A stretch of 11,804 bases of DNA from Nanobdellota archaeon (GTDB taxonomy: Archaea > Nanobdellota > Nanobdellia > Pacearchaeales > GW2011-AR1). The first letter of the stretch is position 1, and every line of letters starts with the position of its first letter. The position numbers and the translations under genes were made by a program. Under the pieces are notes generated by a model that was not told the origin of the DNA, ran no database searches, and saw only the letters and a program-made list of their open reading frames with translations. Location: contig JAGVIM010000197.1 of the NCBI GenBank assembly GCA_020056045.1, positions 1 to 11,804 on the forward strand, given 5' to 3'. Shown in pieces: positions 1 to 7,300 of the stretch.

Positions 1-2
1 AG

Positions 3-74
3 AAAAACCTCCAGATGTTGGCTAAAAAAGCCAACTGTCAAAAGTGTTTGAGTGATGAAATTAGCGAGAGCTAG
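3..74 (+). other. Possible 3' tail of an upstream gene (edge of window)
   Basis: This frame is open from the window edge to a TAG at 72-74 and would encode a 24-residue or shorter tail containing ANCQKC (a CxxC pair) and ending DEISES. It would end 48 bases before the preferred ATG of the next gene. The other two forward frames close earlier (TAA at 23-25, TGA at 49-51). Nothing recognisable can be said from such a short piece, and it could equally be non-coding. Confidence 0.2.
17..35. repeat. Short perfect inverted repeat (hairpin)
   Basis: GTTGGCT (17-23) and AGCCAAC (29-35) are perfect reverse complements separated by AAAAA. The 7-base-pair stem is GC-richer than its surroundings. No T-tract follows, so an intrinsic-terminator reading is not supported. 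It may simply lie in the end of an upstream gene. Confidence 0.35.
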
Positions 75-94
75 AAGAAAGTGGCGAAGTCAAG

Positions 95-102
95 TTTAAA
101 AC
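95..102 (+). promoter_or_regulatory. Candidate archaeal TATA box for the surface protein gene
   Basis: TTTAAAAC lies 21 bases before the ATG at 123, the same spacing seen at the other promoters of this window. It is embedded in a near-palindrome, AAGTTT-A-AAACTT (92-104). At this distance transcription would start at or within a few bases of the ATG, giving a leaderless mRNA. If correct, the in-frame GTG at 81 would not be on the transcript. There is no strong purine-rich BRE in front, so this is the weaker of the promoter calls. Confidence 0.45.
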
Positions 103-122
103 TTCAAAATACAATTAAAATT

Positions 123-2318
123 ATGAGAAAAATTTGGACAGGATATTTGATTGTGATGGTATTAGTATTATCTTTGGTTAGCCTTGCTTTTTCACAAAAT
201 GTTAATGAAAAAAGTGTGGCAGATAAAATAAATGGAAATTTATATCCTACTCCGGACAAACAAAACTCGAGCAGCCAAAACATCCAAAGTATTCCTCAAA
301 TAACATTTGCTAAATTAACTGCATCAAGCCTAAATTCAATTGCAATTAAATGGCCAGAATCCGGGTATTATTATATCCTGGATGCACTTCTTCTAGAAAT
401 AGAAACAGCAAATCCTTCTACATGTACTTATTCATTTAACAGTGGGCCTGCAACTAACATGATAGATAATGAAACATATCACTACCAAGTTCTTCCAGGA
501 CTTGTTGATAATATGGCAAGTGAAGATCCATATGTGATTGATTTTTTATGTAATGATGGGACAGAAATTACTACTGCATCAACTTACTTTAAGATTAATA
601 CTACGGATCTTGACAATTATTTTTTTAGAAGTAATCTCGGAGAGTGGATTTATAACAGCTCTGAAAGATCTTGGCATGGAAATGATAATGGCCTTTTAGA
701 CATTTATCGTTGTTATTATGAGAACAAAACAGATGATTCTAAGAGAATGTGGGATGAAGTCGTAGTTCTTTCTTTTGAAGATAGAACTTCTCTTGAGGCA
801 ACTGTTAAAAAAGATTTCATAGATTATTTTGGATCTAAAATGTCTATTCAATCAATTGGTAATAAAAACTTTTATGTTTACGCTAATTCAGAAGAAAGAT
901 TTATTGCATGGATCAGTGGAAATTATTTTATTATAAATTGGGTATTTCCGTATCATAATTCAACTCCAGTTAATTTCCAATTTTCAAATGAGATATTAAA
1001 TCCATATCTAGAGAAATATCCAGATGATCTAAGATATGGTGTTTGTGGAGATGGTAAAACTAATGTACTTAATCTTGAAGGAAATAAAGAAGAGTGTGAT
1101 AAAAATTATGAAACAGTTTCATGTGGAAGCAACATTGGTGAATGCAAAGAAGGTAAGAAAACCAGAAAATGCAATTCCAACTGCACCTGGCAAAATTTTG
1201 GAACTTGTAATTCTACAAACCCTAAAACAGATATTTGTGACGGAAAAGACAATGACTGCGATGGAAAAATAGACGAAGATTTTTCCCTTCTTAATCAGAT
1301 ATGCTATATTGGAATTGGAGCATGTAAACAAGGAGGAAAATATATCTGCTCACTCGCAGGATCAAATGTTACATGCAATGCTCTTGCAAAGACACCTCAA
1401 AAAGAAAATTGCAATGATAAAATAGATAATGACTGTGATGGCAAAGTAGATTTTAGTGATACAAGCGAGTGCATTCTACTTAAGATAAACTTACCAATGG
1501 AGAAAACAAACTATTTTTCAAGAAGCATACCCTTTGATATTTATTCAGATCTTACTCCGAACGATATAATTTATTCATATACTGATTCAAATGGTAAAAA
1601 GATCACAGTTAAATTATGCAGCAAATGTAATACCTACAATAAAACAAGATCATTTAATGATGGAATATATAACATTACAATAGGAATAATGAACAAAAGC
1701 CAGATTTTAGCAAACAAAACGCTCTTCTTTTTAGTGGACTCTGTTTCTCCAAAGATAACAAAAACACTTCCTAGTTTAGGATTTACAAATGGAAACTTTA
1801 CAATAGAGTTTAAAGAGATAAATCCTAGATCATTAATTTTTTATTATAATAAATATAACCAGAGTATTAATTTAAACAAAGACTGCATTTTATTCAAAGA
1901 TACTAAAATCTGTAACCTTAAAATTAGTATTTCAAATATGAATGGAAAAGAAATTAATTATTCATTTAATTTAACTGATGTTTCTGGAAATGAAGCAGGT
2001 TCAAAAACAATAAAACTTATTGTAGATACAACTCTTCCAATAATTAATAATCCCAATTCTTTTTTAAAAAAAGATCCAAAATATTCTCAGAACATTAAGT
2101 TCAATATAAGTATAAATGAAGCAAATTTGGATTCTATTAATTACATTGATTCTTTTGATGGAACAAAAGCTAAATGGAACACTTTATGCAATAAATTAAA
2201 CAAGAATAATGAATGTATTGCAAAAAAGATCCTTAAAAAAGGGATCCATAACCTAAAAATACAAGTCATTGACAAGGCTGGAAATTTTATACAAAAAGAG
2301 ATTAGGGTGGAAATTTAA
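123..2318 (+). CDS. Secreted surface protein with MopE-type metal-binding loops and Ig-like modules
   Basis: Numbering is from ATG 123 (731 residues). An in-frame GTG at 81 would add 14 residues, but it would put a charged stretch before the signal peptide and lies upstream of the likely TATA box. Residues 1-24 form a Sec signal peptide (MRKIWTG, then a hydrophobic core ending LAFS). Residues 26-306 are an unrecognised region whose end (AWISGNY, then LEKYPDDL) resembles segments common in DPANN surface proteins. Residues 308-450 are Cys-rich, with a thrombospondin-like GECKEGKKTRKC stretch and two MopE-type acidic loops: CDGKDNDCDGKIDED (372-386) and CNDKIDNDCDGKVD (430-443), which probably bind Ca2+ or another metal. 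Residues 453-731 read as Ig-like beta modules (VDSVSPKI at 538, VDTTLPII at 634). No C-terminal membrane helix is visible, so the protein may be released or held by other means. Its role, perhaps cell-surface adhesion, is inference; the domain composition is seen. Confidence 0.85.
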   Translation: MRKIWTGYLIVMVLVLSLVSLAFSQNVNEKSVADKINGNLYPTPDKQNSSSQNIQSIPQITFAKLTASSLNSIAIKWPESGYYYILDALLLEIETANPSTCTYSFNSGPATNMIDNETYHYQVLPGLVDNMASEDPYVIDFLCNDGTEITTASTYFKINTTDLDNYFFRSNLGEWIYNSSERSWHGNDNGLLDIYRCYYENKTDDSKRMWDEVVVLSFEDRTSLEATVKKDFIDYFGSKMSIQSIGNKNFYVYANSEERFIAWISGNYFIINWVFPYHNSTPVNFQFSNEILNPYLEKYPDDLRYGVCGDGKTNVLNLEGNKEECDKNYETVSCGSNIGECKEGKKTRKCNSNCTWQNFGTCNSTNPKTDICDGKDNDCDGKIDEDFSLLNQICYIGIGACKQGGKYICSLAGSNVTCNALAKTPQKENCNDKIDNDCDGKVDFSDTSECILLKINLPMEKTNYFSRSIPFDIYSDLTPNDIIYSYTDSNGKKITVKLCSKCNTYNKTRSFNDGIYNITIGIMNKSQILANKTLFFLVDSVSPKITKTLPSLGFTNGNFTIEFKEINPRSLIFYYNKYNQSINLNKDCILFKDTKICNLKISISNMNGKEINYSFNLTDVSGNEAGSKTIKLIVDTTLPIINNPNSFLKKDPKYSQNIKFNISINEANLDSINYIDSFDGTKAKWNTLCNKLNKNNECIAKKILKKGIHNLKIQVIDKAGNFIQKEIRVEI

Positions 2319-2359
2319 AAACAAATCTGTAAACATAAAGTCAATATAATTTTTCCAGT

Positions 2360-2374
2360 AAAAAGATTTTTAAA
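2360..2374 (+). promoter_or_regulatory. BRE/TATA promoter of the RHS-core gene
   Basis: A purine-rich BRE-like AAAAAGA (2360-2366) runs directly into TTTTTAAA (2367-2374). The TATA box ends 22 bases before the ATG at 2396, which predicts a leaderless transcript. The same AAAAAGATTT core with the same spacing occurs in front of the gene at 11509. There is no other gene between the upstream stop at 2318 and this start, so this promoter probably drives 2396-3799 and the closely following 3817-4299. Confidence 0.65.
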
Positions 2375-2395
2375 GTATATCCTCTAATATATACT

Positions 2396-3799
2396 ATGAA
2401 AAAGCGAGGTTCCGTATTAGTTTATTTTTCATCTTGCTTGATAATTTCATTATTAATTTCTATGCCTTTCTGTTTATCTATCGAATTAAATTTAACTTAT
2501 GATGGAAATGGTAATTTAATTACTGGAGACGGCAAATATAGAGAATATAATGAGTTTAATCAACTAATTCGAATCTGGAATGGAAGCAGTATTGGTGGAA
2601 AAATATTTGAAGAATATATTTATCATCCTACAGAAGACAGAATTCTTGCAAAAAAAGTATACAATCAGTCATATATTAGTAATGATCATTTAGTTGAAAC
2701 AGTTATCTATGTAAATGAAAATTTAGTGAGAACCATAAAATATCCTTCTGCAAATGTAATCAATACTTCGGATAAAATTTATGTTAAAGACGAAAATGGA
2801 ATTGTTGCAGAATTTAATCCCAACCAAAGCAAAATATTTTATCATAATGACCATTTAGGAAGTACTAGTACTCTTACAAACAATTTCGGATCAGTTATCG
2901 AACAAACATTTTACGAACCTTTTGGAGGAATAGTCTCTGGTGGTAATGCAAGTAGATTTTATTATGAAGGCAAAGATTATAGTGATCTTATTGATGAATA
3001 TGATTTTAATTTTAGAAAATATAATCCTGAATTAAAGATTTTTACTAAACCTGATTTTGGAGTGAAAAATATCTATGATCCTCAAAATCTAAATAGATAT
3101 TCTTTTGAAAGAAATAATCCTTATAAGTATGTTGATCCTGATGGAAAGAATCCACTTTCAGTATTACTCGCTCCGGCTTTAATCGGAGGCGGTATAGCTG
3201 CAGGAGTTTCTTCAGTAGTTTATTTTTATCAAGTTTATAATGGAGAAAGAAAATTTAATGGATGGGAATTAACAACTATTGCTGGAACCTCTTTTTTGGC
3301 AGGTGCAATAACTACGGCTGTAGCCGAATATACTGCCGGAATGGGTCTAATTGGTGCAGTTACAACAGGAGTTACAGGATTTAGTACATCTAGTCTTTCT
3401 CAGCTAACAATAAATAAAGTAGAAGGTAATCCATTAGGTGAAAATGTATTAGAACAAGGAGTAATTGGAGGTATAAGCGCAGGTATATTTTATATGGGAC
3501 CTAGTTCTGGAAATTATAGGATTAAGTATCCTTCTAGTTATTTCACTACTAAAACGGGAGGTAAATTTGCGATGTATACATTTATTCCCGAAGTGACTCA
3601 AAATTATTTGAGCTACTCTATCGATCAAAGTAGTTCAATTAATTCTGGAAGTAGCAGTGGGACTTATGTTAAGGAGGGTCAATGTTACTGTGGACAACAA
3701 CCCCGAGATAGCTATAATCCTGATACCGGCGTATATATTGATGAAAATGGAAATGGCTACTCGACTAGGAATCCAGACTCATATAGTAAGAAAAAATAG
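2396..3799 (+). CDS. Secreted RHS repeat-associated core protein with pre-toxin-like C-terminus (TcC-like)
   Basis: This 467-residue protein has an N-terminal signal (residues 1 to about 28; MKKRG, hydrophobic stretch, PFCLS). Residues 32-90 are the final RHS repeats, opening with LTYDGNGNLITGDG and including EYIYHPTEDRILAKK. Residues 148-178 carry the RHS core signature (FYHNDHLGSTSTLTNNFGSV, then YEPFGG). Residues 207-250 are the end of the core (KYNPELKIFTKPD, PQNLNRYSFERNNPYKY, DPDG). After DPDG, residues 253-370 are glycine-rich and hydrophobic with four probable helices, like the segment between core and toxin in bacterial RHS proteins. The tail 372-467 is polar with a CYCG pair and matches no toxin fold I know. 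Compared with typical RHS proteins (over 1000 residues) the shell is missing. The canonical YDP of the core is YNP (N210), and Lys follows DPDG where self-cleaving forms have Leu. A membrane protein gene follows after 17 bases. RHS identity is secure; toxin function is inference. Confidence 0.88.
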   Translation: MKKRGSVLVYFSSCLIISLLISMPFCLSIELNLTYDGNGNLITGDGKYREYNEFNQLIRIWNGSSIGGKIFEEYIYHPTEDRILAKKVYNQSYISNDHLVETVIYVNENLVRTIKYPSANVINTSDKIYVKDENGIVAEFNPNQSKIFYHNDHLGSTSTLTNNFGSVIEQTFYEPFGGIVSGGNASRFYYEGKDYSDLIDEYDFNFRKYNPELKIFTKPDFGVKNIYDPQNLNRYSFERNNPYKYVDPDGKNPLSVLLAPALIGGGIAAGVSSVVYFYQVYNGERKFNGWELTTIAGTSFLAGAITTAVAEYTAGMGLIGAVTTGVTGFSTSSLSQLTINKVEGNPLGENVLEQGVIGGISAGIFYMGPSSGNYRIKYPSSYFTTKTGGKFAMYTFIPEVTQNYLSYSIDQSSSINSGSSSGTYVKEGQCYCGQQPRDSYNPDTGVYIDENGNGYSTRNPDSYSKKK

Positions 3800-3816
3800 A
3801 TTAAAAATATTTAAAA

Positions 3817-4299
3817 ATGAAAAATCAAAATAGTATAATCTGGAAAGATAATAGGGGAATTGAATTATTTATAATTCTCATTTTGAGCTTAAGTTCTGTA
3901 TTTTTTTTATCCATGCTATTTTTGAATGAAATAAAGAATCGGTACTTTTTTTTAGTTCCTTTTTTTATTGCTATTTTCGTATTATATATTTATAGTAGAA
4001 GACGATTAACTTATATTAATCCGGAGGGTATAATCATTGGAAATTTGAGTTACAATAAAAGAAGTTCTTACGATCCTAACCAAAACTTAAAATTAATAAA
4101 TTGGATTTCAATTAAATCTGTATTGATCCTAGGTAAAATTCATAGTTCGAGACTTAGTCGGACTGTAGACTATTTGTATATCTTAAAAAAGGATGGAACA
4201 AAATATGATTGTTTAATTTATGATCCTAAAGGATTTATCGAAGCTATTAAGAAATTAAATAAATCTGATTTAATCTCAAAGGATTCCAAATACAAATAA
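3817..4299 (+). CDS. Two-helix membrane protein with PH-like domain; candidate immunity protein
   Basis: This 160-residue protein has two probable transmembrane helices (about 16-36 and 43-60) with a short loop between, then an RRR stop-transfer cluster (61-63) and a soluble part of about 95 residues. That part (YINPEGIII, NWISIKSVLIL, DYLYILKKDGTKYDCLIYD, FIEAIKKLNK) looks like a bacterial PH-type (bPH) beta-barrel closed by a helix; this is a pattern judgement, not a confirmed match. By charge, the soluble domain probably faces the cytoplasm. The gene starts 17 bases after the RHS-core gene's TAG, with no TATA box at the usual distance of its own, so it is probably co-transcribed with it. 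A small gene straight after an RHS C-terminus is where bacterial polymorphic toxin systems keep the immunity gene, and a membrane immunity protein would suit a membrane-acting toxin. That role is inferred from position only. Confidence 0.8.
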   Translation: MKNQNSIIWKDNRGIELFIILILSLSSVFFLSMLFLNEIKNRYFFLVPFFIAIFVLYIYSRRRLTYINPEGIIIGNLSYNKRSSYDPNQNLKLINWISIKSVLILGKIHSSRLSRTVDYLYILKKDGTKYDCLIYDPKGFIEAIKKLNKSDLISKDSKYK

Positions 4300-4300
4300 A

Positions 4301-4316
4301 AAAGAGAATTTAAATA
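4301..4316 (+). promoter_or_regulatory. BRE/TATA promoter of the giant TcB-like gene
   Basis: A purine-rich AAAGAGAA (4301-4308) precedes TTTAAATA (4309-4316) immediately after the previous stop codon. The TATA box touches the in-frame ATG at 4317, so a transcript made from this promoter would start at about 4338-4345 and could not include that ATG. The next in-frame ATG, at 4353, would have a short leader of about 10-15 bases containing AAGAGAG. This is the reason the later start is chosen. Confidence 0.5.
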
Positions 4317-4352
4317 ATGAAAATAACTAATAAAAAACAAAAGAGAGAAAAT

Positions 4353-7300
4353 ATGAAAAAAAGAAATTTGAATAAATTAAAATTAATTGGATTATTTTCT
4401 TGCATTTTAGTTTTATTAATTTTCTCGCTAAATTTTATCTTTGCAGCAGAACAATATAAACCTTATATCCATAAGCCTAGTGTTGTACAATCTCCAAAAC
4501 TACAAATGTATGGAAATTATCAGACTCAATTATTTTCTGGATCTATATCTTATAGCTATGACCTAATCGTTCCAAAAGGGATAAACGGTTTAGATCCTAA
4601 ACTTTCTATAAGTTATAATAGTCAATCTGCATTACAAACTTCAGGGGTAATGGGTTCAGGATGGTCAATAACTTCTAGTTATGTTTCAAGAAATGTTAAT
4701 TATACAATTAACTCAACTAATGATGATTATTTTATACTTAATCTTGGAGAATATTCAGAGAAGTTAGTTTATAGAAATGGATCTTATAAAACAAATATTG
4801 ATAATTATTTAAAGATTGAAAATATGACTAGTGGGGGAAATGTTTATTGGATTGTAACCTCTACTGATGGAACTAAATATAGATTTGGATACAAAACTGA
4901 TTCTTATCTAAACTCTAATTCAAGTAATTATACTTTAAAATGGTTTTTAGATTCAGTACAAGAAGTTCATGGAAATGTTATAAATTATTCATATTCTAAA
5001 AATCCATTTGTTGATGACAAAGGAGCAGTATATCTTTCAAACATAACTTATAATAATGATCAATTAAAAAAGATAGTTTTTAGATATGAAAGCTCTACAA
5101 GACCTGATAAAATACTGGTTAGCGATCAAGGAGATAAATTATTAATAAGTAGAAGAATGTCTGGCATTGAAATATATTTTAATAATTCGCTTATTAGAAG
5201 ATATGCTTTAGCATATAAGGACCTTAATACTGAAAAAACAATTACTTCTCTTGCAAATATTACTTCTATTGGTGCAGATAATTCTTCATTACTTCATTTA
5301 ATTCAATTTGACTATTATGACTCACAACCCGGATTTAGTAATAGTAGTAGCTGGTTAGTTCCTGAAGAGTTTGCATCAATAACAACTTATTCAAAAGATT
5401 TAAGTTTAAGGTTTGTGGATGTTAATAATGATGGTTTTGTTGATTTAATTAAGTCTAATTCTACTTCTAATTACACAAAATTAAATGATAAGAATAGCAC
5501 CTGGAACTCTACATCTTTATTTTCAGTTCCTGAACAAATTGTTAATAGTAGTGATAATTATAGAGGGGTTTATTTTATAGATATTAATCGAGATGGTCTT
5601 TCTGATCTAATTAGATCTCAGGCAGGAATAAGAAGAGTTTACATAAATAATGGAACTGATTGGAAGAACATGAGTAACTGGAGTATTCCTATTGATTTTG
5701 TCAATGGTACTTCAGGAGATGAGGGAGTTAGATTTGTTGACTTGAATGGGGATGGTCTTATTGATTTATTGCAATCAAAAGAGATAGGAGATATTAAAAC
5801 TGCATGGCTAAATAATGGAAGTGGATGGATTAATGTTTCTTCTTCATGGGTATGCCCTGATTATTTTATTGGAACTGGTGGAAATGATACTGGGCTTCGT
5901 GAAATTGATCTTAATAGAGATGGACTTACAGACTTAATTAAAGGTGGTGAACCTGGACTCGCATGGATTAATAATGGAACCGGATGGGAGAATAATACAT
6001 TATTTAGACCTAGCCTTAATTTTACAAGTACTAACAATCCTGATTTGGGAGTTAGATTTATGGATATAAATGGGGATAATTTACCAGATGTTATACAGAA
6101 CTTCTTTAGTAATGTTTCTTATTTAAACCAGACTTGTTTTAATATTACAAATAGTACTCAGAATTGTACTCTTTACAATGTTACAACTCTGACAAATATT
6201 AAAATCAATAACGGTACTGGTTGGGTTTATAGTCCTTCTTGGTCTGTTCCTGAATCATTTACCTATAATGGATATAATACTGGAAGAAGAATTGCAGATT
6301 TAAATGGGGATGGTTATTCAGATATTATTGTTGGATATAGAAATGGTACTTTTTATCAAAAAACTTATTTACGAAATGCAACAAGCTCATTCCTTCTTAA
6401 AAGAATAAAAAATGAGTATGGTGGAATAAATTCTATAACTTACAATAAATCTACAGTCTTTCAAAATGGACAAAACATGGGATTTAATATATGGCTCACT
6501 AATAATCTAACCTTAAATAACTCATTGAGTGGGATATTTTCAGTAAACTCCAAAACAAGATATAACTATTATGGCGGACAATATGATTATAAAAATTCTG
6601 AATTTTTAGGGTTTAATATAGTAAATGAGACTTCCCCTGATGGAACAATAACTTCTCACTATTATTATCAAGACCCTGTACTTAAGGGAAAAGAGTATTC
6701 AACAAAAATATATGGTCAATCTAATAAACTTTATACTGAAAATTCAAAATTATTTACAAATAGTTCAGATAATAAAATATTTTTAAATGTTTCAACAGAA
6801 TATTCCTATGAAGGAAATCCTACTGCTGTTATTACAAATATTACTTATAATTATGATTCTTATGGGAATATATTGTCAGTGAATTATTCTGGAAATGTTG
6901 CAGTATCGGGAGATGAGAAGCTAGAGAAATATTATTATTTTTATAATACAAGTGCATATATAGTAAGTAAATTAAGTAATTATTCTCTTTATAATAGCAG
7001 TTCTTCTATTGTAAAGCAGACATTTTACTATTATGATAATTTAATTAATAGTCTAACAAAAGGAGACTTAACTAGAGTGGTTAAGTATAATAATCTTGGA
7101 CAAAGTCCTGAAAATAATTATACTTATGATTCTTATGGGAATGTAATTCAGGAAATAGATCCTCTTAGAAATACTAATAACTATACTTATGATAGTGAAA
7201 CAAATACATTTTTAATAAAAGAGACTAATGCACTTGGACAGAGTCAAAATTATGTCTATGAAAAAGGAACTGGTAACTTATTAAGATCAAGTGACTCAAA

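Noticed and set aside
52..58. GTGATGA, a match to the box C motif of archaeal C/D guide RNAs
   Set aside because: No box D (CTGA) or C'/D' pair follows at a suitable distance.
81..122. GTG start 14 codons upstream of the surface protein's ATG
   Set aside because: It would bury the signal peptide behind a polar stretch and lies upstream of the TATA-like box at 95-102.
1036..1272. Open frame on + strand of 78 codons inside the surface protein gene
   Set aside because: It lies wholly inside a well-supported gene in another frame, has no promoter or family features, and its composition follows from the overlapping Cys/Lys-rich codons.
1119..1331. Open frame on - strand of 70 codons
   Set aside because: It is antisense to the MopE-like segment of the surface protein, with no promoter and no recognisable product.
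2350..2354. TTTTT after the surface protein gene as a terminator
   Set aside because: Five T's are common by chance in DNA this AT-rich, and it lies within the upstream part of the next promoter region.
4317..4352. ATG start 12 codons upstream in the TcB-like gene
   Set aside because: It touches the TATA box at 4309-4316, so it would not be on a transcript from that promoter, and it adds a polar extension before the signal peptide. Read-through from upstream could still allow it.
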